A stretch of 64,000 nucleotides of DNA. Origin: Alphaproteobacteria bacterium. Lineage in GTDB: Bacteria > Pseudomonadota > Alphaproteobacteria > Micropepsales > Micropepsaceae. Location of the stretch: contig JAFKEU010000004.1 in NCBI GenBank assembly GCA_017308475.1, positions 434,001 to 498,000 on the forward strand. Direction: 5' to 3'. Within the stretch, counting starts at the first letter, position 1. Each line of letters starts with the position of its first letter. Position numbers and translations under genes: made by a program. Below, one piece after another: positions 36,130-45,451 of the stretch. The notes under the pieces are model-generated. The model saw only the letters and a list, made by a program, of their open reading frames with translations, did no database searches and had not been told where the DNA came from.

Positions 36130-37815
36130 TCAGTCCCAATTCGGCTCCAGCGTGGGCTCGCCGAAATGGAAGCCCTGGAAATAGTCGACCCCGAAGCTCT
36201 GCAGCAGAGCGGCATCGGCATCGGAGCCCACCCATTCGGCTACCGTCTTGATGTGGAAGTTCTTCGCCAGGCCCACCAGGGTGCGCACGAAGACCTGGTT
36301 CTCGGGCGAGAGGCTGAGATCCTTTACATAGGAGCCGTCGATCTTGACCGCATCGACATGCAGCATCTGCAGGTTGCGGAAACTGGTATAGCCGGCACCG
36401 AAATCGTCGATCGCCACGCGCGCGCCCAGTTCGCGCAACTGGGAGACGAAATGGGCATTCTCCTCGAAATGGTGCAGGGCCGCGGTTTCGGTGAGCTCCA
36501 CGATCAGGCGTTTGGCGACGTCGCGGGCGGCATGGACATAGTCGATGAAGGACTGCAGCCAGGCCGGGTCGGTGGCGGCGGTGCCCGACACATTCACCGC
36601 CAGGCTGATCCCCGGGTTGGCCTTCAGCAGGCCAATGGTGGTTTCCAGGGCGAACCGATCGATCATGTGCACGATGCCCATCTGCTCGGCGGCGGGCACA
36701 AAATGGCCGGCGGTGAGGATGGAGCCGTCCGCCTTGACCAGGCGCAGCAGGCATTCGTAATGGCTGACCTTGCGGGTGCGGGCATGGATGATTGGCTGAT
36801 AAGCCAGCTTGAGGCGGTTTTCCCTGAGCGCCTGGACCACCTCGTCGGCGATGGCCATCTGGCGCAGGCGGAAAGTCTCGCGGCTGGGGGACGGATGATA
36901 TACGGCAAAGCCGTCGCGGCCGTTGGCGCGAGCGCGGTTGAGTGCCTGTTCGGCGCGCAGCATGGCTTCCTGGCTGCTGGACGCCGCCGCGGGCAGCCAC
37001 ACCGCGCCCACGGAGCAGGTGGCGGCAACCAGACCGCTGCGGGTTTCGATGCCGTTGCCGCGCACCGCCGCGCGCAGGCGCGCGGCGACCACGGCAATTT
37101 CCTGCTCGCGGCAGTTCTTCAGGATCACGCCGAACTTGTTGCCGGCGATGCGGCCGATGATATCGCTGCCGCGCAGGGTGCGCGACAGGCGCTCGCCCAC
37201 GCCCATGATGACTTCTTCGCCGGCGTCGAAGCCGAAGCCGTCATTGATCATCGCCAGCCTGTCTATGGAGGCGACCAGAAACGCGCAGGAGCGGTTCTCT
37301 TCCTTGGCTCTCTCGATGGCCTGCGACAGTTCTTCGCGCAGCGCGTTGCGGTTGAGATGACCCGTCAATTCATCTCGCGTGGCCAGGTAGGTCAGGCGCT
37401 GGATTTCGCGGGCGCGCTCGGTATTCTCGCGGATCACGCCGACCAGCCGCGCGGTGCGGCCGCCATCGCCCGGCGTGCGGGTGCCTGTGATGGTGAAGCC
37501 GACCGCGCCCAGGGCGGCGGCGACCTCGATATCGATATCGAAGTGGGTTGGCTGGAACGACGATGCCTCAAGGATGGACAGGAGCTGACGGCGCTTGTCG
37601 GCGACGATCCCGTCCAGGAAATTGCTGGCGCAGGAATGATCCAGGTGGAGCGGCAGGATGTCGGTGGCGCCCTCCCAGCGGATGGTGTCGGCCTCCACGT
37701 CCCAATCGAAAACGGCACATCCCGCCGACTGGATCGCAAGCTTCAGGCGCAGCTCATCTTCCAGCGCAATAAGCCGCTGGCGGACTTCTTCCGGCTGCTG
37801 CAATGCGGCATTCAA
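36130..37815 (-). CDS. EAL-domain cyclic-di-GMP phosphodiesterase with degenerate GGDEF
   Basis: About 561 residues: an N-terminal PAS-like region (LKLAIQSAGCAVFDWDVEAD), a GGDEF-fold domain and an EAL domain. The GGDEF signature is replaced by AGNKF, so diguanylate cyclase activity is not expected. The EAL domain keeps key residues: ECLLRLV in place of EALxR, NVSG, VELTETA, IDDFGAGY, KIDGSYV and AEWV, so it may hydrolyse c-di-GMP, with the GGDEF-like domain as a sensor. Start is uncertain; GTG at 37815 or ATG at 37941. Another c-di-GMP effector (PilZ) lies at 53.6 kb. Confidence 0.88.
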   Translation of the reverse strand: MNAALQQPEEVRQRLIALEDELRLKLAIQSAGCAVFDWDVEADTIRWEGATDILPLHLDHSCASNFLDGIVADKRRQLLSILEASSFQPTHFDIDIEVAAALGAVGFTITGTRTPGDGGRTARLVGVIRENTERAREIQRLTYLATRDELTGHLNRNALREELSQAIERAKEENRSCAFLVASIDRLAMINDGFGFDAGEEVIMGVGERLSRTLRGSDIIGRIAGNKFGVILKNCREQEIAVVAARLRAAVRGNGIETRSGLVAATCSVGAVWLPAAASSSQEAMLRAEQALNRARANGRDGFAVYHPSPSRETFRLRQMAIADEVVQALRENRLKLAYQPIIHARTRKVSHYECLLRLVKADGSILTAGHFVPAAEQMGIVHMIDRFALETTIGLLKANPGISLAVNVSGTAATDPAWLQSFIDYVHAARDVAKRLIVELTETAALHHFEENAHFVSQLRELGARVAIDDFGAGYTSFRNLQMLHVDAVKIDGSYVKDLSLSPENQVFVRTLVGLAKNFHIKTVAEWVGSDADAALLQSFGVDYFQGFHFGEPTLEPNWD

Positions 37816-37946
37816 CACAATCCACCATCCCCGGCCGGTTTCTCCGGTCCATAGCTTGGCAGCCACTATGCCGGGCGCGGACTTAAGAAAGCGCAAATTC
37901 CGGAGGGGCCAGGGCACGGTGGCCCGCGCCTTGCGTTGCATTGGGC

Positions 37947-38297
37947 ATGCGCGTCAACGGACACATGGAAACTGTCGGCCGCGGACGGCCTCTGCTATCC
38001 GCCCTCGGCGCAAATGCGATCGAAAAAGCCAGTGCCGCCAGCCATTTGACGCGCGAACATCCCGGCGAGCCGCGGCCCCAGCACAGGACCGCGCCGTCTC
38101 TTCACGTCGAGCTGGTGTGCCAGGATGAGACGGCCCGCTTCGATCCACTTCATGACGCGCCCAAATTGCGGCCCGCCTTCGTGGCCCAACTGCTCGGCCA
38201 GGTCATGGCCGGCGATGGTACAGGTCCTTCAACCCGGGCGGCCTATCGCCCTGTTATTGCGGCCCACACCGGCCGCCTGCTCGACCGCCGCGGCTGA
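37947..38297 (+). CDS. Hypothetical protein overlapping a convergent gene
   Basis: A 116-residue ORF with strong G/C third-position bias, so probably coding. Recognisable only as a conserved-looking tail, LRPAFVAQLLGQVMAG and HTGRLLDRRG. There is no signal peptide. Its last 69 bases overlap the 3' end of the membrane-protein gene on the other strand. No good ribosome site is visible; ATG at 37965 is another start. Confidence 0.55.
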   Translation: MRVNGHMETVGRGRPLLSALGANAIEKASAASHLTREHPGEPRPQHRTAPSLHVELVCQDETARFDPLHDAPKLRPAFVAQLLGQVMAGDGTGPSTRAAYRPVIAAHTGRLLDRRG

Positions 38298-38834
38298 GGG
38301 AGCCGCACGCGACAGTCCGATGATGGCCGCCGCCAGGAACAGCAGCATGCCGGTGCCGGCGCCCTTTTCCAGGAAGGCCAGCGCCGCCGCGAGGAGCGCC
38401 AAGGCGCCCAGCGCAGCCAGCGGTGCCATGCCGCCCAGCGCCACCACACCGATCAGAAGGCTGAACAGCACCACCGGCACCAGCGATACCATGGTCCAGC
38501 CCGTCAGCGCCGCCGCCAGCCCCGTTACAAGCATCACCGCCAGCAGCAGGCCGGCGGCGAGCGGCGGAGGGCGCCGGGCAAAGCGCGCCAGCGCAGCCAC
38601 AGCCAGCGAGCCCGATGCCAGCGGCAGAAGAAACAGCACGGCCACGCCACCAAGTTGCAAACCGGCCGATTCCAGGCCGACGCATACGGCGAGCGCCGCG
38701 AGCAGGACGGCGGCGAAGCGTACGTAAAGGCGCGAAGCGGCGCGCTGGGGCCGCGCAGACATCCATCCCGCGACGGCGGCAGCGAACAGCGTCGCGGCAC
38801 CAATAATCGAATCGAAAGCCATGGTAAGCATCAT
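38229..38834 (-). CDS. Hypothetical integral membrane protein
   Basis: A ~201-residue very hydrophobic protein with six or seven membrane segments, for example IIGAATLFAAAVAGWMSA and PLAALGALALLAAALAFLE. It lacks recognisable motifs. Start is placed at the ATG pair near 38834. It ends convergently inside the 3' end of the plus-strand gene at 37947-38297. Confidence 0.65.
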   Translation of the reverse strand: MMLTMAFDSIIGAATLFAAAVAGWMSARPQRAASRLYVRFAAVLLAALAVCVGLESAGLQLGGVAVLFLLPLASGSLAVAALARFARRPPPLAAGLLLAVMLVTGLAAALTGWTMVSLVPVVLFSLLIGVVALGGMAPLAALGALALLAAALAFLEKGAGTGMLLFLAAAIIGLSRAAPSAAAVEQAAGVGRNNRAIGRPG

Positions 38835-38978
38835 GCCGTGCCGGTCTTGGGCGGGAAACCGGCGCGCAGGCAGGTCGCGTTTACCTTTCATCCGGGAGGA
38901 CTCGGGTATTTTGCTAGCGAATTTTAATATCTACCGGCCAAACTATGGGATATTAGTAGCATTATTGCCGGGCTCTGC

Positions 38979-39497
38979 ATGGAATATGAACTGCTGAGAA
39001 AGGAAATCACTTCTCCCGCCTTGCAGGCGGTTGCGGAGCATTGGGCCCAGGCGCGCGGGAACAACCCGATGCCGAGATGGGGCGACCTGCGCCCCTCCCA
39101 GATCGCGCGCCAACTCAACATTGTATGGGCCTACAAATTCGATCCGGCGACCCGCCAGTTCACCGGCCGGCTGGCCGGCAACCGCATTACCGAGGGCTTC
39201 GGCAAGAACTTTCGCGGCGCGCGGCTGGAAGATCTGCATCCGCCCGCCTCCCTGCCCCTCATCTATGAGCACATGCTGCGGGTGGTGGAAACGCCCGCCG
39301 TCTACAAGAGCAGCGGGACGCTGTTTCGCAAGGGCGCGGTGCGCGGCGTCGGTGAACGCATCATCCTGCCGCTCGGCAATGGCGCGGTGGACGGGGTGAT
39401 CGGCGTCTCCGACTATGAACTTGCGCCCGATACCGGCAAGGACGATTCGATCGAGTTGCAGGGCAATGACATCCTGTGGTTCCCCGTCCTTGAGTGA
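38979..39497 (+). CDS. PAS-domain protein (PAS_5 type)
   Basis: A 172-residue single-domain protein of the alphaproteobacterial PAS_5 kind. Features: HWAQARGNNPMPRWGDLRPS, IVWAYKFDPATRQFTGRLAG, ITEGFGKNFRGARLEDLHPP and a final strand VDGVIGVSDYEL. No output domain is attached, so it may act through a partner. A second protein of this type is encoded at 55907-56614. The 5' region is AT-rich. Confidence 0.8.
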   Translation: MEYELLRKEITSPALQAVAEHWAQARGNNPMPRWGDLRPSQIARQLNIVWAYKFDPATRQFTGRLAGNRITEGFGKNFRGARLEDLHPPASLPLIYEHMLRVVETPAVYKSSGTLFRKGAVRGVGERIILPLGNGAVDGVIGVSDYELAPDTGKDDSIELQGNDILWFPVLE

Positions 39498-39523
39498 CGG
39501 CGGGCACGCTCCGCCCGATCACG

Positions 39524-39554
39524 TGAAGGTCGCTGCAAACTCGCGGCGCAAAAG
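39524..39554 (-). repeat. Downstream sequence of acnA matching that of phaB
   Basis: A ~31-base stretch starting 9 bases after the acnA stop, with GCGGCGCAAAAG next to the gene. It matches 32924-32955 behind phaB in the same orientation and position. Confidence 0.5.
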
Positions 39555-39563
39555 CCCCCCCGC

Positions 39564-42281
39564 TTACGCCGCCAGCAGGTTTCTGAGAACGTAGGGCAGG
39601 ATGCCGCCGTTCCTGAAATAGGCGACTTCATCCGCTGTCAGGATCATCAGATGGATCGGCATGGTGAAACTGGTGCCGTCGGGCCTATGCACGATGGCCT
39701 CCATCTTCTGGCGAGGCTTGATGTCGCCCGACAGGCCGGCAATGTCGATCACTTCACGCCCGGTAAAGCCATAATCCTTGCGCGTCTTGCCTGCCTCGAA
39801 GCAGAAGGGCGCCACGCCCATGCCGATCAGGTTGGAGCGGTGGATGCGCTCGAAGCTTTCGGTGATCACGGCGCGCACGCCAAGGAGCCTGGGGCCCTTG
39901 GCCGCCCAGTCGCGCGACGAACCGGTGCCATATTCCTTGCCGCCGATCACGACCATGGGATGGCCGTCCTTCTTGTAGGCCTGTGCGGCATCGAAGATGG
40001 ACATGGTTTCGCCGGCGGCGCCCGGACCGGAATAGTAGATCGTGTTGCCGCCTTCCTTGCCGCCCATCATCTCGTTGCGGATGCGGATATTGGCGAAGGT
40101 GCCGCGTTCCATCACCTCGTGATTGCCGCGGCGCGAGCCATAGGAATTGAAGTCCTTCTGCGCCACCTGGCGTTCCTGCAGATAGATGCCGGCGGGCGCG
40201 GTGGCCTTGATATTGCCGGCGGGCGAGATGTGGTCGGTGGTGATCGAATCGCCGAACAGGGCCAGCACGCGTGCACCCTTCACATCCTCGACCGGGGCGG
40301 GCTGGGTTGTCATGCCGTCGAAATAGGGCGGGTTCTTCACATAGGTTGAGCCGATATCCCACTGATAGGTCTGGCCCTTCACCAGCTTGACCTTGCGCCA
40401 GTTGGCATCGCCGTCAAACACGTTGCCGTAGCGCTTGCGGAAGGCAGCCGGCTTCACCGCCTTGGCGATGGCGGCGGAAATTTCCTGCGGGGTGGGCCAG
40501 ATGTCCTTCAGGTAGACCGGCTCGTCCTTCCTGTCATAGCCGATCGGGTCCTTGGTGAGGTCGAAGGTGACCGAACCGGCCAGCGCATAGGCCACCACCA
40601 GCATGGGCGAGGCCAGGTAGTTGGCGCGCACCTGCGGATGCACGCGGCCCTCGAAATTGCGGTTGCCTGAAATCACAGCCGCGGCGACCAGGTCAGCCTC
40701 GGTCACCGCCTTGGACACCGGATCGGGCAAGGGGCCGGAATTGCCGATGCAGGTGGTGCAGCCATAGCCGGCAAGCGTAAAGCCCAGCTTGTCCAGCGCC
40801 TTGTCCACGCCGGCGATCTTCAGATAATCGGTGACAACCTGCGATCCGGGGGCCAGCGAGGTCTTCACCCAGGGCTTCACTTTCAGTCCCTTCGCCACCG
40901 CCTTCTGCGCCACCAAGCCGGCGCCGATCATCACCGAGGGATTGGAGGTATTGGTGCAGGAGGTGATGGCCGCGATCACCACATTGCCGTGGCCCAGCGT
41001 TTCCCTGGAGCCTTCCATGGCCACGCGGCGATAGGCATCGTCTTCCTTCTTCCAGGTATTGAGCATGTGCTCGGCGAAATTGTTGGCGATGCCCGACAGC
41101 GGCACGCGGTCCTGCGGGCGCATGGGGCCGGCCATCGACGGCTCGACCGCCGCCATGTCCAGCTCCAGCGTATCGGTAAACACCGGATCGGGCGCCTTGG
41201 AAGAGCGCCAGAGCCCCTGCGCCTTGGCATATTTCTCAACCAGCGCCACGCGCGGCGCCTTGCGGGCGGTGTTCTTGAGGTAGCGCACGGTCTCGCCGTC
41301 GATGGGGAAGAAGCCGCAGGTGGCGCCATACTCCGGCGCCATGTTTCCGATGGTAGCACGATCTTCCAGAGTCATCGCGTCCAGGCCGGGGCCAAAGAAC
41401 TCCACGAACTTGCCCACCACGCCCTTCTTGCGCAGCATCTGGGTCACGGTCAGCACTAGGTCGGTGGCGGTGACGCCGGCACGCAGCTTTCCGGTCAGCT
41501 TGAAGCCCACGATCTCCGGTATCAGCATGGAGATGGGTTGGCCCAGCATGGCAGCCTCCGCCTCGATGCCGCCCACGCCCCAACCCAGCACGCTAAGGCC
41601 GTTGATCATGGTGGTGTGGCTGTCGGTGCCCACCACCGTGTCGGGGAAAGCAAATTCCTCGGTCTTCTTCGTCCCGGGATTTTTCGCCTTCCTGGTCCAC
41701 ACCGTCTCGGCCAGGTATTCCAGATTCACCTGGTGGCAGATGCCGGTACCCGGCGGCACCACACGGAAATTGGCGAAAGCCTGCTGGCCCCAGCGCAGGA
41801 AACGGTAACGCTCGCCATTGCGCTGATATTCGACCGCGACATTCTTTTTAAAGCTGTCGGCGCGGCCGAAATTGTCGACCATGACGCTGTGGTCGATGAC
41901 CAGATCGACTTCCGTCAGCGGATTTATCTTCTCCGGATCGCCGCCCAGATTGCGCATGGCATCGCGCATGGCGGCCAGGTCGACCACCGCCGGCACGCCT
42001 GTCAGGTCCTGCATCAGCACGCGGGCGGGACGGAAGGCGATCTCGCGGTCCGAGGTGCGGGTTTTGGCCCACGCCACCACCGCCTTGATGTCGTTCTTGG
42101 TGACGGTCTGGCCGTCTTCATGGCGCAGCAGGTTTTCCAGCAGCACGCGCATCGAATAGGGGAGTTTGGAGATCCCCTTCAGGCCGTTCTTCTCGGCCTG
42201 GGGCAGGCTGAAATAGACATAGGACTTGGCTCCGACCTTGAGGGTCTTGCGGCACTTGAAACTGTCGAGGCTCTGAGTCAC
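39564..42281 (-). CDS. acnA: Aconitate hydratase A
   Basis: A 905-residue [4Fe-4S] enzyme converting citrate to isocitrate. The cluster cysteines are in SCTNTSNPSVMIGAG and GCTTCIGNSGPLPDP. Other signatures: VVGTDSHTTMINGLSVLGWG and the C-terminal swivel domain with GGKEYGTGSSRDWAAKGP. Length matches the AcnA/IRP class. It lies 286 bp from a divergent DUF4908 gene. Confidence 0.97.
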   Translation of the reverse strand: MTQSLDSFKCRKTLKVGAKSYVYFSLPQAEKNGLKGISKLPYSMRVLLENLLRHEDGQTVTKNDIKAVVAWAKTRTSDREIAFRPARVLMQDLTGVPAVVDLAAMRDAMRNLGGDPEKINPLTEVDLVIDHSVMVDNFGRADSFKKNVAVEYQRNGERYRFLRWGQQAFANFRVVPPGTGICHQVNLEYLAETVWTRKAKNPGTKKTEEFAFPDTVVGTDSHTTMINGLSVLGWGVGGIEAEAAMLGQPISMLIPEIVGFKLTGKLRAGVTATDLVLTVTQMLRKKGVVGKFVEFFGPGLDAMTLEDRATIGNMAPEYGATCGFFPIDGETVRYLKNTARKAPRVALVEKYAKAQGLWRSSKAPDPVFTDTLELDMAAVEPSMAGPMRPQDRVPLSGIANNFAEHMLNTWKKEDDAYRRVAMEGSRETLGHGNVVIAAITSCTNTSNPSVMIGAGLVAQKAVAKGLKVKPWVKTSLAPGSQVVTDYLKIAGVDKALDKLGFTLAGYGCTTCIGNSGPLPDPVSKAVTEADLVAAAVISGNRNFEGRVHPQVRANYLASPMLVVAYALAGSVTFDLTKDPIGYDRKDEPVYLKDIWPTPQEISAAIAKAVKPAAFRKRYGNVFDGDANWRKVKLVKGQTYQWDIGSTYVKNPPYFDGMTTQPAPVEDVKGARVLALFGDSITTDHISPAGNIKATAPAGIYLQERQVAQKDFNSYGSRRGNHEVMERGTFANIRIRNEMMGGKEGGNTIYYSGPGAAGETMSIFDAAQAYKKDGHPMVVIGGKEYGTGSSRDWAAKGPRLLGVRAVITESFERIHRSNLIGMGVAPFCFEAGKTRKDYGFTGREVIDIAGLSGDIKPRQKMEAIVHRPDGTSFTMPIHLMILTADEVAYFRNGGILPYVLRNLLAA

Positions 42282-42567
42282 GGGCCCGTCCTTCTGCTGG
42301 ATGGAATGGGACCGGATTTAGTCATATTCCCGCCCAAAAGAAAGCCGCCGGGGCGTCGCGGCGGGCATGAAATGCCGTGTTGTGTGCCGTCAGGCCCGTG
42401 CAATGCCACTCAAACATGCCATGTGGACACAAGACGGCCGCCGATCGGCTTTCTTGCCGGCGCGGACTAAAAATTGCCCAATTGGAGCCGCAGGATGCCG
42501 ACAAAGAGGGTCTGGTTGGGATACGCATGCCGGCCGGAGGGCGGAAAAGAGCCGCCAGTGGAACAAA

Positions 42568-43377
42568 GTGACATACGTTCGCACCATCGCCGCCGCATTC
42601 CTGTTCGCGGCCATACCGGCCGCTTGGGCACAGCCCGAGGCGCCGCCCGGCATTAATCCTTATACCAATCCCATGGCGGCGCGGTTGTCGGCGGAACGTA
42701 TGGGCGATGTGCGCCCCGGCATCTACAGCACCGGCGATGGCAGCACTGTCTTCACCCTCAAGCCCTATAATGGCAAATACCTGCTGACCTTCCAGAACAG
42801 CCCCGAGGTATTCGTGCTGTCGGTGGAGCATGGCTCGCTGGGCGCGCGCATCCTCAAATATGACACCGGCGCGACGGCGATTCGCGTGTCGGTCTGGGGT
42901 GGCATGACGCTCTACACCCGGGACGCGCCCGGCGGCGTGCCGGCCACCCGCCAGGACGATGCCCCGCCGGCCACCGATCTTGCCATCTCCCAGCCTGAAC
43001 TGCAGGCCGCACTTGAGGACGAAGCCGGCCACCTGACCTATGTGCAGAAAGTGGACCTGCGCTTCTCGGCCGATCCGGCCGTGATGTCGGGCGATCCAGA
43101 TACCCGGGGCCGGGCCTTCGACGCCCTGATCAACGCCGCGCTGGGGATCGAACGCTACCTGACCTCGCTGCCCATCGCCCGGCAGATATTCTCCAAGCGC
43201 ATCAACAGCGTGAAGGTGGCCGAGGGCGGCAAACCCACCGTGACGCTGACCGGTCAGACGCTGCTGGTCAGCTTCGTGCCCGGCGAGGGCCACGAAGGCC
43301 ATGCCTCCTCGCTGGCCATCGAGCAGGAACTGTCGCGGCTGCTGGCCAACTCGGCCAAGGATGTGGCGGCGAAATAA
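42568..43377 (+). CDS. Secreted DUF4908-like protein
   Basis: A 269-residue exported protein starting with a GTG and a signal peptide ending AWAQ. It contains DVRPGIYSTGDGSTVFTLKP and later DALINAALGIERYLTSLP, features I associate with the alphaproteobacterial DUF4908 family, without certainty. No catalytic motif is visible. The ribosome site before the GTG is weak. It is divergent from acnA. Confidence 0.65.
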   Translation: MTYVRTIAAAFLFAAIPAAWAQPEAPPGINPYTNPMAARLSAERMGDVRPGIYSTGDGSTVFTLKPYNGKYLLTFQNSPEVFVLSVEHGSLGARILKYDTGATAIRVSVWGGMTLYTRDAPGGVPATRQDDAPPATDLAISQPELQAALEDEAGHLTYVQKVDLRFSADPAVMSGDPDTRGRAFDALINAALGIERYLTSLPIARQIFSKRINSVKVAEGGKPTVTLTGQTLLVSFVPGEGHEGHASSLAIEQELSRLLANSAKDVAAK

Positions 43378-43396
43378 CCGGATGTTCGATGAGCGG

Positions 43397-43423
43397 CCTC
43401 CCCCTCGCGGCGCGAGAGGGAGG
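43397..43423. repeat. Inverted repeat after the DUF4908-like gene
   Basis: A 13-base arm (43397-43409) pairs with 43411-43423 with one mismatch. It lies in the gap between two convergent genes and may act as a bidirectional stop, although it has no T run. It is related to the CCCTCCC palindromes at 3415 and 20701. Confidence 0.5.
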
Positions 43424-43431
43424 AACCCTTG

Positions 43432-44691
43432 TTATTTGCTCATCACCGTCACGCGGCCGACGGAAGTGTCGCCCGCGATCAGATTGTCGCGCTTGTCGAA
43501 GGTCCAGTAGCTGGCCTCGGTGAACTGGCCGTTGCCGATGCCCATGCCGTTGCCGACCGCGCCCAGCACGTGGCCGTCGCGATCCAGCTTGAGAAACTGG
43601 CCGTCCTGGCCCGACGCCATCCAGGGATTGCCCGCATGGTCGAAATTCAGGGCGCAGACCAGGTTGCGCATCTGCAGCGTCTTCTTGAAGCGGCCGTCGG
43701 CGGTATAGACCACGATGCGATACTGCTCGCGGTCGCCGATCCACACATCGCCATTGGTGGGATCGATGGCAAAGCCATGGGCTGAATCGAACTTGCCCTG
43801 CCCCACTTCATTGCCGAACCACTGGCCGATGAACTTCCCATCCTTGGTCAGGTGGATGATGCGCGCCACCCCTTCCTGGTTCCAGGGATCGGGGCCGTCG
43901 ACGTCATTGGGGCTTTCATTGGCATGGCCCTCGCCGATGTAGAGATCGCCGTTGGGGGCGAAGGCCACCATCACCGGCTGCCACAGAAGGCGCTGGCCCT
44001 TTTCCTCGACCCAGTCGCCGCGCTTGCCCTTGGTGCCGATGGTCATCAGGAGCTTGCCCTCAGGCGAAAGCTTCATCACCGTGGCCTGGCCATTGTCGGT
44101 GATCCACACATTGTCCTGCGCGTCCACGGCCATGCCGTGCGCCTTGTCCTGATGGCCGATCACGCTTTCAGGAACTTCCAGAACCAGCTTGTGGCCCGGA
44201 TCGAACTTCATCAACTGGACGACGCCTGCCGGGCTGCGCTTGAACACCCACAGATAGCCCTTGGAATCCATCGCCACCGACGGCACGCCGCCGATGCCCT
44301 TGGGCACCACATACGGATAGGAGAATTTGTAGCCCATGTTCTGGTCCCATTCGACGCGGGCCAGTTCGCCGCGCTTGAAGCCGCCCTTGCGGCCGCAGAT
44401 GGGAGAATGGCTGCAGGGCGGACCGGAATCGCCACCGGGCACGCGCGGGCGCGGCCCCATCATGGCGCGGCGCTCCTCGCGCGGGATCACATGCACGGTG
44501 CCGTCGGGATCGACCAGGGTAAAGCCGGTCGGGTCGGGAAAAGACGGGCCCAAGTGCCAGCCCGGCATGCCCCCGTGCGCCGGCATCGACTGGATCGCCA
44601 GGCGGCTCGCCTGGCCGAAGGCCACAGGTCCCAACGCCAACGCCCCTATCAGCCCCAGCGCCAAGGCGCTTACGCCCGCAAAACCCTTCAT
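43432..44691 (-). CDS. Secreted NHL-repeat beta-propeller protein
   Basis: A 419-residue exported protein. The signal peptide ends near VAFGQA. NHL-type blades recur: SVAMDSKGYLWVFKR, GMAVDAQDNVWITDNG, MVAFAPNGDLYIGEGH, GFAIDPTNGDVWIGDREQ and ALNFDHAGNPWMASGQD. An insert with cysteines (GPPCSHSPICGRKGG) precedes the propeller. Relatives include peptidyl-alpha-hydroxyglycine lyase-like proteins; the actual role is unknown. GGGAGACGAGCG precedes the ATG at 44691. Confidence 0.85.
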   Translation of the reverse strand: MKGFAGVSALALGLIGALALGPVAFGQASRLAIQSMPAHGGMPGWHLGPSFPDPTGFTLVDPDGTVHVIPREERRAMMGPRPRVPGGDSGPPCSHSPICGRKGGFKRGELARVEWDQNMGYKFSYPYVVPKGIGGVPSVAMDSKGYLWVFKRSPAGVVQLMKFDPGHKLVLEVPESVIGHQDKAHGMAVDAQDNVWITDNGQATVMKLSPEGKLLMTIGTKGKRGDWVEEKGQRLLWQPVMVAFAPNGDLYIGEGHANESPNDVDGPDPWNQEGVARIIHLTKDGKFIGQWFGNEVGQGKFDSAHGFAIDPTNGDVWIGDREQYRIVVYTADGRFKKTLQMRNLVCALNFDHAGNPWMASGQDGQFLKLDRDGHVLGAVGNGMGIGNGQFTEASYWTFDKRDNLIAGDTSVGRVTVMSK

Positions 44692-44841
44692 CGCTCGTCT
44701 CCCGCTGTTGTTGGTCTTGGATGGACAATACCCGATCCATCGGCGCTGTCGCCGGTCGTTTTGCCGCAAATTCGAGGCTTTTTGCGACTGCACAAATTGT
44801 TTGCGCTACCGGTTTCCGTTTCGCGGAGGTGAACGCGGGTT

Positions 44842-44847
44842 TATAAT
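44842..44847 (+). promoter_or_regulatory. Possible -10 element TATAAT
   Basis: TATAAT lies 31 bp before the start of the secreted protein gene at 44878. The hexamer 17 bp upstream is a poor match to TTGACA. It is one of few clear -10-like sequences in this GC-rich window. Confidence 0.4.
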
Positions 44848-44877
44848 GCCGTCGTCGCTTTCGCGGGAGGAAATCCC

Positions 44878-45423
44878 ATGCGCATCGCCACGACCATTCT
44901 CGTTATGCTTGCCACTACCCTGCCTGCCGCCGCCGCAGGGCAGGCCGCAGATCATCGCGTGCTGCCTTTCACGCCCAGCGGCCAGGGCGATCCGCAGGCC
45001 GTTGTCTGTCGCGCGCCGCAGAAGCTGGAAAACGCCGAGGGCTATGGCCCCGAAATCTGCCTGCGGAACGGAATCTGGATTCTGCTGACCCAGGACGCAA
45101 AGGACCTGGCTGCCGACGGCAGGAGCGTGTTCAAGCGGCCTCTGGTCGAGGAGCCGCATGGCAACGGCCCAGCCGAAGCGGTCACCTGCCGCAAGCCTCC
45201 TACCATCACCGCCAGCCGCACATGGCGCGGGCCGGTCGTGTGCCTTGAGAACAGGGTCTGGGCCTCTCTTTATGAGCGCGGCCTGACCGTCACTGGCGAC
45301 GGACGGCTGGTCAGCACCCGCATGTCGGGACCGGCGACCGACCCCACGGGCATGCCGGTGATCCAGACCACGCCGCCGCCACGTGATGCACCAGTAATCG
45401 GCGGCTATTACAGTCCGCTTTAG
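44878..45423 (+). CDS. Secreted protein with duplicated Cys-x17-Cys module
   Basis: A 181-residue exported protein with signal peptide MRIATTILVMLATTLPAAAA. Two similar modules follow: C44 to C61 (VVCRAPQKL ... YGPEICLRNGIW) and C104 to C122 (VTCRKPPTI ... RGPVVCLENRVW), each probably disulfide bonded. The C-terminus is Pro-rich (IQTTPPPRD) and ends YYSPL. No family recognised. GGGAGGAAATCCC precedes the ATG. Confidence 0.75.
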   Translation: MRIATTILVMLATTLPAAAAGQAADHRVLPFTPSGQGDPQAVVCRAPQKLENAEGYGPEICLRNGIWILLTQDAKDLAADGRSVFKRPLVEEPHGNGPAEAVTCRKPPTITASRTWRGPVVCLENRVWASLYERGLTVTGDGRLVSTRMSGPATDPTGMPVIQTTPPPRDAPVIGGYYSPL

Positions 45424-45451
45424 CAGGCTGGAGCGGGGCTCGGAGTCGGGC

